Translations under genes and position numbers: made by a program | The notes under the pieces: generated by a model | What the model was told of the DNA's origin: nothing | The model's input: the letters and a program-made list of their open reading frames with translations, nothing else | Databases searched by the model: none | In this document: piece by piece, positions 31,183-32,678 of the stretch | How positions within the stretch are numbered: the stretch's first letter is position 1 | Layout: every line of letters starts with the position of its first letter | Source of the DNA: Phragmitibacter sp. | GTDB taxonomy: Bacteria > Verrucomicrobiota > Verrucomicrobiia > Verrucomicrobiales > Verrucomicrobiaceae | Reading direction: 5' to 3' | Length of the DNA: 32,678 nt | Assembly (NCBI GenBank): GCA_025361865.1 | Contig: JANYJH010000396.1 | Location: 1 to 32,678, forward strand

Positions 31183-32678
31183 CGAACGATTTCTCCAGTT
31201 CAAAAAGCAGACGCGAAGTGAAGTCCCTTCGGGTTGTTCTCTTCATGCTGTTTTCATCCTTCATCCTTCATCCTTCATCCTTTCTCAAAGCCGCCACCAA
31301 TCCCCAATTAACCGCTGAATCCGACTGGGAACCCGTGAAGGAAACCGTCGTCGTCTTCAATCCGTCCTTCCCCGGCTCTGAAGACCTCGCCAAGTTCTAC
31401 GCAGAGAAGCGCGGCATCCCAGCGGATCATCTCATCGGCCTCAAGTGCTCGAAGGATGAAACCATCAAGCGCGATGAGTTCGAGACCACGCTGCGTGAGC
31501 CCTTGCTGCGCGAGTTCATCAAACGGAAATGGTGGCAGATGGAGAAGCGCGATTTGCTGGACCCGAATGGCCGCGTCTATGGCCAAGGATCGACCGTGGT
31601 TCGTGCCGATGTCAAAGTGCTCGTCCTCATGCGCGGCGTTCCTTTGCGGGTGGAGCGGGCTGCGAATCCGCCCGATCTCAAACCGATGGAAGCGGATGAA
31701 GCCAGCGTGGACAGTGAACTGGCCGCGCTCGGTGCCGTGCAACGTCCCATCAAAGGGCCGCTGGAGAACCGTTACTATCAGTCCACTCGACGGTTTGCGG
31801 ATTGCTACGCAGCGCGTGGTCAGTTGATTGTCGGTCGCTTGGACGCTGCCGATGACGCGACCGTGAAGCAGATGATCGAAGACTCCCTCAAGGCCGAGCG
31901 CGAGGGCTTGTGGGGCCGCGCCATGATTGATTTCTCGCTCATGGACGGCGGCTATGAAGAGGGGGAACTGTGGCTCAGTAAATGCGCGAATTTGGACCGG
32001 GAAAGTGGCCAGGCCTACTATGCGGATCGGAACAAGGACGTGGTGCCAGACACCTGGCCGCTGCCGGACACGATCCTCTATTTCGGCTGGTATACCGACC
32101 ATCTGAGAGGCGCTCTGGCCACGCCCGGCTTCCGTTTCAAACCGGGTGCCATCGCCTGCCATCTTCATTCCTTCAGCGCCGCCTTGCTCCGCACAAAGAC
32201 GCAGCATTGGGTCGGTCCCTTGCTCGAACACGGAGCCGCCGCCGCTTTGGGCAATGTCTGGGAGCCCTACCTCACGCTCACTGTTCACTTCGACCAATTC
32301 AATGCGCGCCTTCAGGAAGGGCTCACGCTTGGCGAAGCCGCCTGGAGCGCGACGCCTGCCATCTCTTGGATGAACATCGTCGTCGGCGATCCGCTCTATC
32401 GCCCGTTTCCGAAGAACCGCGTGATCTCCAAGGAAGATCCGCGTGACGAAATCTACGCCACCTATCGCGATCTCGTGAAGCGCTACTACGCCCATGATCC
32501 GAAGAAGTTTCATCGCGAAGCCGTGCGGATCGCCGAGGAAAAACGCAGCGGCTTATTGCTGGAGCTCGTAGCTTTGCTAGCCGGTGCGGACAGCCGCTAT
32601 GGCGTGGCCAGCGACTTTCTCCAACACGCCAGCTCGCTGTATGAAGACAGCCGCGATCAACTGCGCTGCGCCCTCTAC
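31179..32678 (+). CDS. TIGR03790-family exported protein, 3' end beyond window
   Basis: An open frame of 500 codons runs to the window edge. Residues 1-40 are a signal peptide (MTNDFSSSKSRREVKSLRVV then a hydrophobic core ending LKAAT). The mature part shows the TIGR03790 pattern: ETVVVFNPSFPGSEDLAKFY, KRGIPADHLIGL, VLVLMRGVPLRV, and later GALATPGFRF, GAAAALGNVWEPYL, NIVVGDPLYRPF. This layout also recalls the C25-like peptidase fold region of some PVC proteins, but no Cys-His pair was verified. Function is unknown. The ATG at 31179 overlaps the PhnP-like stop (ATGA). An alternative in-frame ATG at 31245 would leave a signal without basic residues. Four TTCATCC repeats lie inside the signal coding region. 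Confidence 0.85.
   Translation, partial: MTNDFSSSKSRREVKSLRVVLFMLFSSFILHPSSFLKAATNPQLTAESDWEPVKETVVVFNPSFPGSEDLAKFYAEKRGIPADHLIGLKCSKDETIKRDEFETTLREPLLREFIKRKWWQMEKRDLLDPNGRVYGQGSTVVRADVKVLVLMRGVPLRVERAANPPDLKPMEADEASVDSELAALGAVQRPIKGPLENRYYQSTRRFADCYAARGQLIVGRLDAADDATVKQMIEDSLKAEREGLWGRAMIDFSLMDGGYEEGELWLSKCANLDRESGQAYYADRNKDVVPDTWPLPDTILYFGWYTDHLRGALATPGFRFKPGAIACHLHSFSAALLRTKTQHWVGPLLEHGAAAALGNVWEPYLTLTVHFDQFNARLQEGLTLGEAAWSATPAISWMNIVVGDPLYRPFPKNRVISKEDPRDEIYATYRDLVKRYYAHDPKKFHREAVRIAEEKRSGLLLELVALLAGADSRYGVASDFLQHASSLYEDSRDQLRCALY
31253..31280 (+). repeat. four perfect TTCATCC heptamers inside a signal-peptide coding region
   Basis: TTCATCC is repeated four times in tandem without interruption at codons about 26-34 of the TIGR03790-family gene, encoding the FSSFILHPSSF hydrophobic core. 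Because 7 is not a multiple of 3, loss or gain of one unit would shift the reading frame between the start codon and the mature protein. Confidence 0.95.

Noticed and set aside
31308-32513. 401-codon open frame on the minus strand near the right edge
   Set aside because: The plus frame 31179-32678 has a signal peptide, a coupled start and TIGR03790 motifs. The minus frame is its shadow.
1-32678. tRNA, rRNA, CRISPR arrays, replication origin
   Set aside because: Nothing resembling cloverleaf genes, rRNA blocks, spaced direct repeats with unique spacers, or DnaA-box clusters was seen by eye. A tRNA or covariance scan was not possible.

Overview
The window looks like chromosomal DNA from a verrucomicrobium or a close PVC-group relative. 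This is inferred from gene content: a TIGR03790-type protein, a planctomycete-type c-cytochrome fused to an SHD1-like domain, a WXG100/FtsK-type locus, a very large secreted TPR protein, and a lipoprotein with repeated TKDF-like motifs. GC content is moderately high, many genes lack a clear Shine-Dalgarno sequence, and several are coupled by ATGA-type or very short junctions.

Layout. (1) 1-396: the 5' end of an IS1182-like transposase on the minus strand, frameshifted and cut by the window edge. (2) 478-5465, minus: a four-gene type-VII-secretion-like cluster read in the order WXG100 protein, coiled-coil protein, small WXG-like protein, EssC/FtsK-like triple ATPase. A heptamer-based inverted repeat lies after the first gene. 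(3) 5646-10934, plus: a copper/silver export module made of a secreted Cys-rich small protein, a structured spacer, CusB, a small YHS-like metal-binding protein and CusA with all three transport methionines. No outer-membrane CusC is present. (4) 11001-13654, plus: a multipass membrane protein, an LplT-like MFS transporter and an SGNH hydrolase, which meets a convergent LysR gene with an 8-bp overlap. (5) 14702-22603, plus: cytochrome/SHD1 protein, VF530-family protein, the 2068-residue TPR protein and a lipoprotein. (6) 22689-25644, plus: M29-like aminopeptidase, fatty-acid-hydroxylase/sterol-desaturase protein and a stand-alone ovothiol-type methyltransferase. (7) 25667-27462, minus: MazF-like toxin, its putative antitoxin, and aspartate kinase. 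(8) 27832-28431, plus: an NlpC/P60-type cell-wall hydrolase with a strong terminator. (9) 28687-30345, minus: RecN, divergent from a PhnP-like metallo-beta-lactamase protein that is translationally coupled to a TIGR03790-family protein running off the right edge.

The two most promising places for something under-described are the T7SS-like cluster, which lacks the usual EccB/EccD/EsaA/mycosin partners and has a second WXG-like protein, and the copper module, whose Cys-rich first gene and hairpin-filled spacer resemble the organisation of copper-sensing leader proteins of the CutF/CruR kind. No tRNA, rRNA, CRISPR array or replication origin was recognised.
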